DNA of 64,000 nucleotides from Bog-473 sp963721585 (GCA_963721585.1 CAVRJN010000008.1:1302001-1366000), one strand, 5' to 3'. Shown: positions 25,910 through 35,247, numbered from the stretch's first letter. Notes: generated from the letters alone by a model not told the origin. Made by a program: numbers and translations.

Positions 25910-28292
25910 GTGAGCGAACCGGCGGAGCGCCTGACTGCACAGTCTCCTCTGAGTGACGAAGAGTTGGAACTCATCGATGCGTATTGGCGCGCCGCCAACT
26001 ATTGCTCGGTCGGTCAGATTTACCTCATGGATAACCCCCTTCTCGCGGAGCCACTGCTCGCAAAGCACGTCAAACCTCGGTTGTTGGGCCATTTCGGGAC
26101 GACGCCCGGTCTGAACCTCATCTACGCCCACCTCAATCGGGTGATCAAGGCGCGTGACGTCAACATGATGTATGTGACGGGACCTGGTCACGGCGGGCCC
26201 GGCATCGTAGCCAACACCTACCTCGAAGGCACCTACACCGAGGTCTACCCCCACATCGGTCATGACGTCGAAGGCCTCAGGAGGCTCTTCCGGCAGTTCT
26301 CCTTCCCTGGTGGAATCCCGAGCCATGTCGCGCCGCAGACCCCCGGATCGATCCATGAAGGAGGCGAGCTGGGCTACTCGCTCGTGCACGCCTACGGTGC
26401 CGTACTGGACAACCCGGATCTGATCGTCGCCTGCGTCATCGGCGATGGAGAAGCGGAGACGGGGCCTTTGGCCGCAAGCTGGCACTCGAACAAGTTTCTC
26501 GACGCTGTTGGTGACGGCGCGGTACTACCCATTCTCCATCTCAACGGTTACAAGATTGCCAACCCCACGATTTTGGCGCGCCTGGGCGACGATGAGCTCA
26601 CCAGCCTCCTCGTGGGCTACGGGCACCGTCCCATCTTCGTACGAGGGAACGAGCCGGCCGACGTCCATCAGCAGCTCGCCGCCGCCCTCGACGACGCCCT
26701 TGGAGACATCGCCGGGATCCAAGCGGCCGCTCGGAGTGGCCAGCTGTCGCGACGACCGGTTTGGCCCATGATCGTCCTGTGCACGCCAAAGGGATGGACG
26801 TGCCCGAAGGAGGTCGACGGCCTCCCCGTCGAAGGGACATTCCGCGCCCATCAGCTTCCCGTGGCCGATGTCCGGGCGAACCCTGGGCACCTCGAAATCC
26901 TTGAGAAATGGTTGCGGAGCTATCGGCCGCAGGAACTCTTCGACGATTCGGGTGCGCTTCGAGCACCCCTTCAGGCCCTCGCACCGACCGGAGCCCGGCG
27001 CATGAGCGCCAATCCACACGCCAATGGAGGATTGCTGCTTCGGGATCTCGATCTCCCGGACTTTCGTCGGTATGGCGTGACAGTCGAGACCCCTGGCGTC
27101 ACATCGGTCGAGCCGACACGGGTGCTGGGCAATTTTCTGCGGGATGTGATCAGGGAGAATCCTTCGACCTTTCGGATCGTCGGTCCCGACGAGACACTCT
27201 CGAACCGACTGTCTGCAGTGTTCGAGGCAACCGATCGGGTCTGGGAGGCCGAGATCGTGCCCGGAGACGAGTTTCTGGCGTCGCAGGGCCGCGTCATGGA
27301 GGTATTGAGCGAGCATCTCTGTGAAGGGTGGCTGGAGGGATATCTCCTGACCGGACGCCATGGGCTCTTCAATTGCTATGAGGCGTTCATTCACATCGTC
27401 GATTCGATGCTCAATCAGCACGCCAAATGGCTCAAGACTTCGAAGGAGATCCCGTGGCGACGGCCCATCGCCTCTCTCAATTACTCTACTGTCCAGCCAC
27501 GTCTGGCGGCAAGACCACAATGGTTTTTCCCACCAGGACCCCGGATTCATTGACCATCTCGTCAACAAGAAGCCGTCGATCGTCCGTGTCTACCTCCCGC
27601 CGGACGCCAACACGCTTCTCTCGGTGACTGACCATTGCCTGCGGAGCCGCAATTACGTGAACCTGATCGTCGCCGGCAAGCAGCCGGCGTTGACATATCT
27701 GACGATGGATGAGGCGGTCGATCATTGCGCGCGTGGACTGGGGATATTCGAGTGGGCGAGCAACGATGAGGGAGAGCTTCCCGACGTGGTGCTTGGTTGT
27801 GCGGGCGACATCCCGACGCTCGAGACCCTCGCCGCCGCGGCCATCCTTCGAGAAACCATTCCCGACCTGAAGGTTCGCGTCGTGAATGTTGTCGACCTGA
27901 TGCGAATGTCTCATGAGACCGAGCATCCCCACGGATTGCCAGAGGTCGAGTTCGATGGTCTGTTCACAAAGGACAGGCCCGTGATCTTCGCCTATCACGG
28001 CTACCCGTGGCTCATCCATCGCTTGGCGTATCGGCACACAAACCATCACAACTTCCACGTACGTGGTTATAAGGAGGAGGGAACTACAACCACGCCTTTT
28101 GACATGGCGATCATGAACGACATGGACCGTTTCCATTTGGTCATGGATGTGATCGATCGTGTGCCAGGTCTCTCCGAGAGCGCCGCACATGTGCGCCAGA
28201 GGATGCAGGATGCCAGACTGAATGCGCGGGCTTACACGCGTGAGCACGGCGAAGATGATCCGTCCATCACTGAATGGATATGGAGGCGCTGA
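25910..28292 (+). CDS. xfp: Xylulose-5-phosphate/fructose-6-phosphate phosphoketolase, frameshifted
   Basis: A thiamine-diphosphate enzyme splitting xylulose-5-P or fructose-6-P with phosphate to acetyl phosphate and an aldose phosphate. About 793 residues, the normal family length, if one extra T near 27484-27487 is ignored. The N-terminal part has VTGPGHGGPG and the TPP motif GDGEAETGPLAASWHSNKF. The frame breaks in the family motif PWRRPIASLNY and resumes SSHVWRQDHNGFSHQDPGFIDH. Start GTG 25910 or TTG 25904. With the xylose genes and GAPDH it offers ATP from acetyl phosphate without oxygen. Confidence 0.93.
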
Positions 28293-28399
28293 GCAGCCCG
28301 GCTCTCTACGACCCAAAGCCCCTCCGCAGGCGATGACCGCGTACACATGATTCCCGAAAATTCGGATCAACCGATCGGCCACTTACGGGTTCAGAGGTG

Positions 28400-28730
28400 T
28401 CAGGACCGTTGGGCTGGCCAGCGGGCGCGGACCGTGTCATGGATCAACATGAGCCGCATCCACCAGTACCCGGGTCGTGGTTCGGGAAGATCATGTCGGG
28501 ACCAGAAGAACCCCGCCAGGGTCACGATTGCGGCAGTGAGCCAGATGATCAGCCCGGCGGCGAGGACCCACGGCGTGGCTCCCGACAAGATCAAAATGGC
28601 GCCGGCGACAGCGACACTCAGCCCGATGTATCCCACCCCGGAGCGCCCAGACCGCCATCCTCCAATGCGCGCTGTTCTGCAGTTCTGGCGGCTCGTCCAT
28701 ACGGAGACTGTCCACCATTGACTTGGCCAT
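28400..28730 (-). CDS. Small two-helix membrane protein, frameshifted
   Basis: ATG at 28730 behind AGGAAG opens a frame (MAKSMVDSLRMDEPPELQN..AVWALR) that loses sense near 28636-28639. Dropping one G of the GGGG run joins it to VGYIGLSVAVAGAILILSG and a second helix (LIIWLTAAIVTLAGFF), ending in a basic tail. About 109 residues with two membrane helices. Function unknown. The join point strongly suggests one gene. Confidence 0.6.
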
Positions 28731-28964
28731 GGTCTTCCTGGTCGGCCGTTGGCCACGGCCGAACATCTCGGTTGACACACGTTCGGTAACATTTTCGACT
28801 TCACGAGGACGGTCGTGTGGCGACAGCATCGCTGACAACCGACACCCGTCCGATCCGTGCTCACCGAGATGGAGTGCGATCACCTGATCAGCATGGCGGA
28901 ACAGGGCGCAGCTGCATGTTGACGAGAGGAGCGACGGCTACCGAACCCAGCGAACGAAGTTCGC

Positions 28965-30920
28965 CTAAGCCGGATGGCCCAGAGGGACGCAATGCTCGCC
29001 ATTCTCTCCTGCGGATGGGAGCCGCATCACGCCGCCTTTCTCTGCGTCGTCGACGATCCGGCAGATGTCGCCGCCGTCGAGACTCTCTTGAGCCATCAAG
29101 GCCATCGCGAGCGTGCCGAGCGCCTTTCGGTGCTCGGCGAGGATCTGTCCTGCCCGCTTCGCCTGCTCATCGAGGATCCGGGCGACCTCGCAGTCAATGA
29201 GGCGCGCCGTCTGGTCCGAGTAGTCACGCGTGTGTATAAGGTCTTCACCCAGAAACACTGGCCCCCTCGGCCCCCAGGCCATCTTGCCGATCACATCGGA
29301 CATGCCCCACTCGCGCACCATGCGACCGGCCAGATCAGTGGCGGACGTGAGGTCGTCCTCGGCGCCGGTCGATGGCACGCCGAATATCAGTTCCTCGGCG
29401 GCACGGCCGCCCAGGCGCACCGCCAGGGCATCGTCGAGGTACGGACGCTGCTGAAGCTGGCGTTCCTGATCGGGTAGCTGCTGAGTGGCACCCAGCGCCA
29501 TACCGGTCGGCAGGATCGTCACCTTGTGAACAGGGTCCGCGTTGGTCAGAAGGTGCGCGAGCAGCGCGTGACCCGACTCGTGGTAGGCGACGATTCGCTT
29601 CTCTTCTGCGCTCAGCACGAGCGAGGTGCGCTTGAGGCCGAGCAACACGCGGTCGAGTGCCGCCTCGAGATCGGACGTCTCGATCTGGGTACCGTCCCGC
29701 CGCACGGCAATCAGACTTGCTTCGTTCACCAAGTTCTCCAGGTCGGCTCCGCTCATGCCCGGCGTTGCCTTGGCGAAGGTCTCGAGGTCCGCGTTAGCCG
29801 CGACTCGCTTTCCCTTGCAGTGCACCCGCAAGATGGCCAGGCGCTCCTCGAGGGTCGGGAGTGGGATCACGATCTGGCGGTCAAAGCGACCGGCTCGGAG
29901 AAGCGCCGGATCTAGGACGTCGGGGCGGTTGGTCGCTGCCATGACGATGATGCCCTCTGCCGACTCGAACCCATCCATCTCGGAGAGGATCTGGTTCAGC
30001 GTCTGTTCACGCTCGTCGTTTCCACCCCCGAGACCTGTGCCACGTTTACGCCCGATGGCGTCGATTTCGTCGATGAAGATGATCGAAGGCTTGTCCTGGC
30101 GCGCCGTCTTGAAGACGTCGCGAACGCGTGCCGCTCCCACCCCGACGAACATCTCCATGAACTCCGAACCGGTGATATTGATGAAAGGCACTCCGGCTTC
30201 ACCGGCGACCGCCCGTGCAACCAACGTCTTGCCCGTGCCGGGTGGTCCGACGAGAAGCACTCCCTTCGGGATTCGGGCGCCGATAAGTTGGAATCGTCCC
30301 GGGTTCTTGAGGAAGTCGACCAGCTCGGAGATCTCCTGCTTGACACCCTCGTATCCGGCGATGTCCACAAAGGTCGTCGAGGGTCGTTCCGTGACCTGCA
30401 CCTTGGCGCTGCTCTTGCCCCAGCTCGTCAGGGCCGCCATCTGAGCCTTGCTTCGCCTTCCGATCCAGACCCAGAACACGACCAGGATCCCGATCAGGAT
30501 CCCCCACATGATGACCGTGGACCAGATGCTCGATGCGGTCGAGACGTAGTTGCGGGACACGTGATACCGACCCAAAAGCGCGATGTCAGCGCCGGGGAGC
30601 CCTCCGGGTGGGCCTTGTGCGGTGAACGATCTTCCGTCCCTGTACGTACCGTCGATCACCCCGCTGCTCTGGTTGATCTGAACGTCCTTGACGGAGTTCA
30701 TCGACACCTTGGACAACATGGTCGAATAGGAAATCGACTCCGGTGAGGAGGTATTCGTCGAATGGGCGCTCATCAACACGGCGACGAGCACGAGGACAGC
30801 GGCGACCCACAGGACGATGAAGATCGACCGCGACCGGTTCGAGCTTTCCCGTTGACGAGGTGACCCCTGGGGGGCCGGAGGTTTCCAGTGCGACTGGTCG
30901 TCTGGCGGCAGCGTACTCAT
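28965..30920 (-). CDS. ftsH: ATP-dependent zinc metalloprotease FtsH
   Basis: A 651-residue membrane AAA protease. Two N-terminal membrane helices (about 33-50 and 128-150) flank the periplasmic domain. Walker A GPPGTGKT, Walker B IIFIDEIDAIG, the second region of homology, and the zinc-binding HESGH follow. It degrades misfolded membrane and regulatory proteins. ATG 30920 or GTG 30950 may start it; neither has a clear Shine-Dalgarno. Tandem boxes lie 140-175 bases upstream, so this copy may be induced by the DosR-like system. Whether it is the organism's only FtsH is unknown. Confidence 0.94.
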   Translation of the reverse strand: MSTLPPDDQSHWKPPAPQGSPRQRESSNRSRSIFIVLWVAAVLVLVAVLMSAHSTNTSSPESISYSTMLSKVSMNSVKDVQINQSSGVIDGTYRDGRSFTAQGPPGGLPGADIALLGRYHVSRNYVSTASSIWSTVIMWGILIGILVVFWVWIGRRSKAQMAALTSWGKSSAKVQVTERPSTTFVDIAGYEGVKQEISELVDFLKNPGRFQLIGARIPKGVLLVGPPGTGKTLVARAVAGEAGVPFINITGSEFMEMFVGVGAARVRDVFKTARQDKPSIIFIDEIDAIGRKRGTGLGGGNDEREQTLNQILSEMDGFESAEGIIVMAATNRPDVLDPALLRAGRFDRQIVIPLPTLEERLAILRVHCKGKRVAANADLETFAKATPGMSGADLENLVNEASLIAVRRDGTQIETSDLEAALDRVLLGLKRTSLVLSAEEKRIVAYHESGHALLAHLLTNADPVHKVTILPTGMALGATQQLPDQERQLQQRPYLDDALAVRLGGRAAEELIFGVPSTGAEDDLTSATDLAGRMVREWGMSDVIGKMAWGPRGPVFLGEDLIHTRDYSDQTARLIDCEVARILDEQAKRAGQILAEHRKALGTLAMALMAQESLDGGDICRIVDDAEKGGVMRLPSAGENGEHCVPLGHPA

Positions 30921-31059
30921 GCCCGCTCGCTGCGAGGACGGACTGAGCACGGCATTCTTCTTCCGGCCTCGCCGGGAAGAGTCGCTTGACGGCGACCGAT
31001 CAACGATGGATCAGCAGCAGGCATGGCTCGATCTTTGATCCCAGCCGTCAGATTTGGAA

Positions 31060-31095
31060 GGGACTTGTGGCACTGCTGATGGAGCCGAAGGTCCC
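31060..31095. promoter_or_regulatory. Tandem DosR-type boxes, ftsH promoter
   Basis: GGGACTTGTGGCAC (31060-31073) keeps the left half and GAGCCGAAGGTCCC (31082-31095) the right half; centres 22 bp apart. Individually weak, but spacing and position fit the other pairs. Confidence 0.5.
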
Positions 31096-31228
31096 TTTCG
31101 TGTTGTTCCCGACGCTTCCAGAGATCAGGCGCGAGCCGCTTTCGCCGGACGCCACCCGGTAGCTCCTTGGTGGCACCGTTTGATGGGACCCCCAGGTACA
31201 AGATGTACCCGGGAGCATCGACGACCGA

Positions 31229-31366
31229 TCAGATCGTGTGGAGAATCTCGCCGGCCCGTTGCAGCATCGGGTCGAAGACGACCTTGCTCGAGAAGGGCGG
31301 AAGTAGGTAAGAAGGCAGCGGCTCCGCAGACAGCCCCCGCCGAGGCCAGCGCTTCGTGGTCCTCAT
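31229..31366 (-). CDS. Small basic protein, 45 residues, under a DosR-type box
   Basis: ATG at 31366 follows AAAAGGGGAGACG, an excellent ribosome-binding site. The product begins MRTTKRWPRRGLSAEP, is Arg/Pro-rich at the N-terminus, and ends VVFDPMLQRAGEILHTI, a likely amphipathic helix. A box sits 75 bases upstream. Not recognised; only loosely like the SLSPY small proteins at 47138 and 56844. Confidence 0.55.
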   Translation of the reverse strand: MRTTKRWPRRGLSAEPLPSYLLPPFSSKVVFDPMLQRAGEILHTI

Positions 31367-31440
31367 CGTCTCCCCTTTTTGTTCGTGGCATCCGTCTGAC
31401 GACGCGGACGAGCATGCGCCCACCGTCTACGGCGCGGACA

Positions 31441-31454
31441 GGGACCAAGGTCAT
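31441..31454. promoter_or_regulatory. DosR-type box, small protein promoter
   Basis: GGGACCAAGGTCAT matches 12 of 14 positions of the palindrome. No convincing partner at 22 bp. It faces the 45-residue protein gene at 31366. Confidence 0.6.
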
Positions 31455-31629
31455 TTCGTCGTGTGTTCCCGCTGCACACAAGAGCGCCGCTCCGGGTGGA
31501 CCACCGGGAATTGCAATCGCCACCATCACCGACGGCCTGGACCAGCAATACCCGGACTTGCCGGATATCTATGGATCGTGACGGCCATGGTCAAACTTGT
31601 ACCGACGCGGAGATCTGCTCACCAGAGAT

Positions 31630-31665
31630 GGGACTAATGTCCCCATCTCAAGGGACTTTCGAACC
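31630..31665. promoter_or_regulatory. Tandem DosR-type boxes upstream of a long leader
   Basis: GGGACTAATGTCCC (31630-31643), close to the mycobacterial consensus, and GGGACTTTCGAACC (31652-31665), centres 22 bp apart. They lie about 250 bases before the STAS gene. Confidence 0.75.
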
Positions 31666-31701
31666 TGGGCATTGACCGGCGGTTACACGACCATAGGTTC
31701 C

Positions 31702-31916
31702 GTGACCTTTCCTGGGTATTGCAAGCGAGGACTGGGATCTGATCGAGGCCGAAGTGCCTGTCGTGTCGTAGCTGGAGAGCGGCCCCCAGCTGAGGTCTGA
31801 TTCCGGCGCGCGCCTCAGGAAGCACGCAGAAGTCGCACGACCCGTCTCGATCGATTCTTTCCTGAGATTCAGCGCACTGAAAGATCCGCGTCACGAAAGA
31901 GACCGGAGGATTTCAC
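31702..31916 (+). other. Predicted structured leader or small RNA region
   Basis: If transcription starts where the box spacing predicts (about 31702), about 215 untranslated bases precede the STAS start. They hold two inverted repeats: AGCTGG/CCAGCT (31770-31791) and CTCAGGAA/TTCCTGAG (31814-31866). No convincing coding frame. Could be a leader or a box-driven small RNA. Confidence 0.35.
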
Positions 31917-32267
31917 ATGCAAGTTAACGCTCTCCCGCTGAGGTCCTCGGCCGCACGTCTACCGCCTTGCCGCCCTGACGTCGACGGGAAGAGGGACCCG
32001 GTGCTGGAGCTGTGGGTCGACGTCGAACATACTCCCGCCATCGTTCGACTCAGTGGAACCATCGACGGGCAAACCGGTAGCAACGTCCGGGGAGTAGTCA
32101 AGGAGCTGCTCAATGAGGGTTACAGCTCCATAGCGATGGAAATCGATGAGCTCGAGCTACCGGCCGTCGCCGGATATTCAGCGCTCATTGCCATCGAGGA
32201 ACTCGTACGACAAGCCGGAGGACGGCTCCATTGGTCGAGTTTGCCTTCGGACACATGTTGTAGCTGA
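31917..32267 (+). CDS. STAS-domain protein (anti-anti-sigma-like)
   Basis: A 116-residue protein whose middle (TPAIVRLSGTIDGQTGSNVRGVVKELLNEGYSS..) fits a STAS domain, as in anti-sigma factor antagonists. The usual phosphorylatable Ser segment reads LPAVAGYSALIAIEEL, with Ser kept. The C-terminus (SLPSDTCCS) is shorter than usual. ATG at 31917 follows CCGGAGG. Under the boxes it could link the hypoxia response to a sigma-factor partner switch; no partner kinase or sigma gene is in the window. Confidence 0.7.
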   Translation: MQVNALPLRSSAARLPPCRPDVDGKRDPVLELWVDVEHTPAIVRLSGTIDGQTGSNVRGVVKELLNEGYSSIAMEIDELELPAVAGYSALIAIEELVRQAGGRLHWSSLPSDTCCS

Positions 32268-32303
32268 AGGCGGACTTCGAGGTCACCCTGCCGCGAGGCG
32301 CAT

Positions 32304-32825
32304 TCAGACGAGTTCAGCGAAGTGAGTTGCACACTGAACAGCTTCTCTGCGATGACGCGATTCCAGATGTCGCGAGCCCGGCGGTCCCCCCATGGAGGTC
32401 GCGTCGATGATGGCCCGGACATCGAGATCTCCAATGCCCGCGTCGGCCGCCTGACGAGCCATGCCGCTGCCCGATCCGAGCTCCTCGAGGGTGCTGGGGC
32501 GCCCGGCGCACCATGCCTGCCAGTCGATCACGGCATGGCTCACCTCGGCGAGGGACCGGCGGCTCGTCAGCTCGTCTTCGACACCTGTTCCGGCCAGGTC
32601 TCCGGCAGGTGGGGCGCCCACAGGAGCCTTCCCGCGTCGTCGTCGACCGCGCCGGGGAGCCCGAGGGCGGCGCGGCATGGCGCCCGCTGCCCTGATCTCC
32701 TTGACGTTGCGAATGAGGTCTACGAGGGCCTTTGGAGCGCCGTCGTCTGCCGGCGTGGGAACGGTCCGGCGGACGAGCACCTCCCCTCGGTGATCAACGA
32801 GTTTGGACGAAGACCTCCGTCGCAC
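32304..32825 (-). CDS. Hypothetical protein downstream of the PfkB kinase
   Basis: A 173-codon frame with GTG directly after the pfkB stop. The N-terminal part is Arg/Pro-rich and low in complexity; the C-terminal part (STLEELGSGSGMARQAADAGIGDLDVRAI..) looks coding. A six-G run at 32386-32391 may hide another frameshift, because the next frame continues RARDIWNRVIAEKLFSVQL. Not recognised; reality uncertain. Confidence 0.35.
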   Translation of the reverse strand: MRRRSSSKLVDHRGEVLVRRTVPTPADDGAPKALVDLIRNVKEIRAAGAMPRRPRAPRRGRRRRGKAPVGAPPAGDLAGTGVEDELTSRRSLAEVSHAVIDWQAWCAGRPSTLEELGSGSGMARQAADAGIGDLDVRAIIDATSMGGPPGSRHLESRHRREAVQCATHFAELV

Positions 32826-33824
32826 TCACCACTGGCTGACGGCGTACCACTCGGGAGCGGCCTTGAGCAGGAGCTGCAGGTCCTCTTCGCCGAGCAGTCC
32901 TTCCTGTGCGCCGACGTCCTGGACGACTCTCATCGCGTTGACCGGGGCCCACGCGAGCGCCTCCGCAAGGGTATGGCCTTTCACCAGCGCCGCCAAGAGG
33001 GTCGAGGAGAACGCGTCCCCAGCACCGGTGCGCTCCGTCGGCGGCGACGGGTCTGGGTACGAGGGCACGCGGAGTCGTTCGTGCCCGTCGTAGGCATAGG
33101 CACCGTCCGGGCCATCGGTGACGACGACGGTCCGGGGCCCGAGCGCGAACAAGGACTCGAGGATGGCCGCCAGGTTGCTGTAGTCCGCCCCCCCGATCGC
33201 AACTGCTTCCTCGCGGTTGCAGATCAGGATCCCTGTGCGCCGATAGACCCTGCTGAGTGACTCGGCTCCCTGGGCGATCTGCACCGTGCCGGGCTGGAAT
33301 ATGACACGCACCGTCGGCTGCTCTTCGAGCCACTTCACGACCTTGTCGTAGTAGTCCGAGCCTTCAGATCCGACCGAGCTCAGGTACACCCATGCGGGTA
33401 CCTCACGGGGACTCAGATGGGGCCAGTGGTAGTCGTACGACTCGTGGTGGACGAGGATCGTCCGATCCTGGTGGTACCACAGAACGAAGTTCCGGTTGCT
33501 CGGGTGATCGGGGTCGAAACGCACCAGGTGGGTGTCGACTCCTTCCCGATCGAGGGCCGCCTGCATCTCGTGTCCGGTGCCGTCGTTACCCACATGCGAG
33601 GCCAAGGCTGTCGGAACCCCGAGTCGAGCCAAGCCGACCGCCGCGTTCGCCGCGTTGCCGCCGGCCTCCACCGTGTGCGCGTAGTCGAAGGGAACCTTGC
33701 CTCCGTAGGGGAGGTCGAGCCAACGCCCGTCTTGGTCGTTCCAGGCCCGGATGTGAGAGTCGGAAAGCCGAATGAAGATGTCCGTCGCGGCATCTCCGAT
33801 GCAGAGCACCTCGTATGAAGCCAT
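32826..33824 (-). CDS. PfkB-family carbohydrate kinase
   Basis: A 332-residue ribokinase/PfkB kinase. Signature 1 is VEAGGNAANAAVGLARLG near residue 53; signature 2 with the catalytic Asp is ERTGAGDAFSSTLLAAL near residue 265. In M. tuberculosis the PfkB-family Rv2029c belongs to the DosR regulon, so the class match is notable. Start ATG 33824 is 43.5 bases from the proximal box centre; GGAGAG abuts the ATG too closely to be a normal Shine-Dalgarno. Substrate (fructose-6-P, ribose or other) unknown. Confidence 0.88.
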   Translation of the reverse strand: MASYEVLCIGDAATDIFIRLSDSHIRAWNDQDGRWLDLPYGGKVPFDYAHTVEAGGNAANAAVGLARLGVPTALASHVGNDGTGHEMQAALDREGVDTHLVRFDPDHPSNRNFVLWYHQDRTILVHHESYDYHWPHLSPREVPAWVYLSSVGSEGSDYYDKVVKWLEEQPTVRVIFQPGTVQIAQGAESLSRVYRRTGILICNREEAVAIGGADYSNLAAILESLFALGPRTVVVTDGPDGAYAYDGHERLRVPSYPDPSPPTERTGAGDAFSSTLLAALVKGHTLAEALAWAPVNAMRVVQDVGAQEGLLGEEDLQLLLKAAPEWYAVSQW

Positions 33825-33860
33825 CTCTCCATCAGACTCGAAGCGCCGGGAGCGGCGCTA

Positions 33861-33896
33861 GGGACCCATCGGCCACGTACTGGGGACTTTGGTCCC
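33861..33896. promoter_or_regulatory. Tandem DosR-type boxes, pfkB promoter (best match)
   Basis: GGGACCCATCGGCC (33861-33874) and GGGACTTTGGTCCC (33883-33896), centres 22 bp apart. The second, with flanks CTG..CAA (33880-33899), agrees with 18 of 20 positions of the published mycobacterial DosR consensus TTSGGGACTWWAGTCCCSAA. Confidence 0.88.
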
Positions 33897-33955
33897 CAAT
33901 AACCCCATCCGCCGGGGCAGTGCCTTCCGCCCTCCATGGGAGGCTGACCGCACAA

Positions 33956-35197
33956 TCAGTCGAAATTCCGGCGCAGGCCGAGACGACCCGCCGCTGCCGC
34001 GAGTTCCGGGCGAGCCCGAGGGTCGGCCACCTCATCGACGATCAATTGAGCCTGGGCGTGCTGCGAGCGGCCGAAGAGCTCGGCGCAGCCGTGCTCGCTC
34101 ACGATGGCCGTGTGCTGGAACGAGGTGGCCGGGTTGTCGAGGAGAGGAACCACGGTGGAGGTGTCGGACTTGTGGTGCCAGGACCGCAGGGCGACAATGG
34201 CGTGCCCTCCGGTCGAGTGCAGGGCTCCGGTCACGAAGTCGGGTTGGCCGCCGAAACCCGAATGGATCCGGCGGTTGACGAAGCTGGCATTGGCCTGGGC
34301 GAAGAGGTCGACCTGCATGGCTGCGTTGACGGAGAGCACCGCCCTATGGGCGGCGATGTGAGCCGGGTCGTTGACTATCTCGGTTCGCCGCATCACGAGC
34401 TGATCGTTCCTGTCGGCCCACCCGTAGAGGTCGGGTGAACCGATAAGGAAGGAGCTCGTCACCGGGCGGTCGGGGTCGAGGGCACCGGCGCGGTGCAACG
34501 TGAGTACACCGTCGCTGATCATCTCCGACCAGACTCGCAGGTTCCGGAGCTCCGACATCATGGTGGCGGCGACGGTCGGGATCTCCCCGATGCCCAATTG
34601 CAGCGTGCTCCCATCCTCGGCGAAGGCGGCGACGCGCTCCCCGATGAGGTGCGCAGCGTCGTCGGCTGGCCTCACCGCGGGCGACATCAGGGGTGTATCC
34701 ACCTCGAGCGCCCCGTCAATGAGATCGATCGGGATCTCTCCGTCCCCGAACGTGTACGGCATGCGCGCGTTCATCTGGGCGATGACGACGCCGCCACGGG
34801 CCCGGGCCTGTTCGATGGCCGCCGGTAGGACGTTGACTTCGATCCCGAGTGACACCTTGCCTCCGTGGGGCAATGAGGTGTGGACGAGGACCGCATCGAC
34901 CGGTCGCACCGTGCTGAAGAGGCGGGGCACCAGCGAAAGCCGCATGGGCAGGTAGTCGAGCATGGGGTCGTGGCGCATTCCCGGCCCGACAAAAGGGGTC
35001 TCCGTGACGAACGCCGGGTTGGCGGAGAACCCGTCGTGTGCGTTGAGTTGAAAGACGCGACACCGGTCGCGGGCGGCGAGCAGGGCGTCAATCAGGGTGA
35101 CCGGGCTGGCCGAGTTGCCCGAAATGACCACCCGAGGTTCATCGGGGTCGAGCCCGCGCAGCATCTTTACGACTTCTTCGAAGGTCAGCGTCCTCAC
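33956..35197 (-). CDS. Acetyl-CoA hydrolase / CoA-transferase family (Cat1/AbfT-like)
   Basis: A 413-residue family I CoA-transferase-type enzyme that would move CoA between acetyl-CoA and another acid, or hydrolyse acetyl-CoA. Visible are ISGNSASPVTLIDALL, NARMPYTFGDG, the GIGEIPTV segment and the C-terminal GGQPDFVTGALHSTGGHAIVAL with HGCAELFG. GTG at 35197 chosen as it begins at the family N-terminus and lies 43.5 bases from the box centre. In context it could make acetate or recycle CoA during fermentation. Acceptor unknown. Confidence 0.85.
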   Translation of the reverse strand: MRTLTFEEVVKMLRGLDPDEPRVVISGNSASPVTLIDALLAARDRCRVFQLNAHDGFSANPAFVTETPFVGPGMRHDPMLDYLPMRLSLVPRLFSTVRPVDAVLVHTSLPHGGKVSLGIEVNVLPAAIEQARARGGVVIAQMNARMPYTFGDGEIPIDLIDGALEVDTPLMSPAVRPADDAAHLIGERVAAFAEDGSTLQLGIGEIPTVAATMMSELRNLRVWSEMISDGVLTLHRAGALDPDRPVTSSFLIGSPDLYGWADRNDQLVMRRTEIVNDPAHIAAHRAVLSVNAAMQVDLFAQANASFVNRRIHSGFGGQPDFVTGALHSTGGHAIVALRSWHHKSDTSTVVPLLDNPATSFQHTAIVSEHGCAELFGRSQHAQAQLIVDEVADPRARPELAAAAGRLGLRRNFD

Positions 35198-35233
35198 GGA
35201 GTCAGTCTCACAAATGCACAACGTCCACAAACA

Positions 35234-35247
35234 GGGACGTTGGTCCC
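35234..35247. promoter_or_regulatory. DosR-type box between CoA-transferase and PEP synthase
   Basis: GGGACGTTGGTCCC, palindromic except for the centre. A weaker GGGACGATCCAAGG lies 36 bp to the right (35270-35283). The 120-base divergent region could serve both genes. Confidence 0.78.

Noticed and set aside
28742..28762. Perfect inverted repeat TCGGCCGT/ACGGCCGA as a regulatory site
   Set aside because: It is GC-rich and close to a start codon, but differs from the DosR-type box and has no second copy; it may be chance.
28804..28820. Possible DosR-type box AGGACGGTCGTGTG near the small membrane protein
   Set aside because: Only the left half-site matches; too weak to call.
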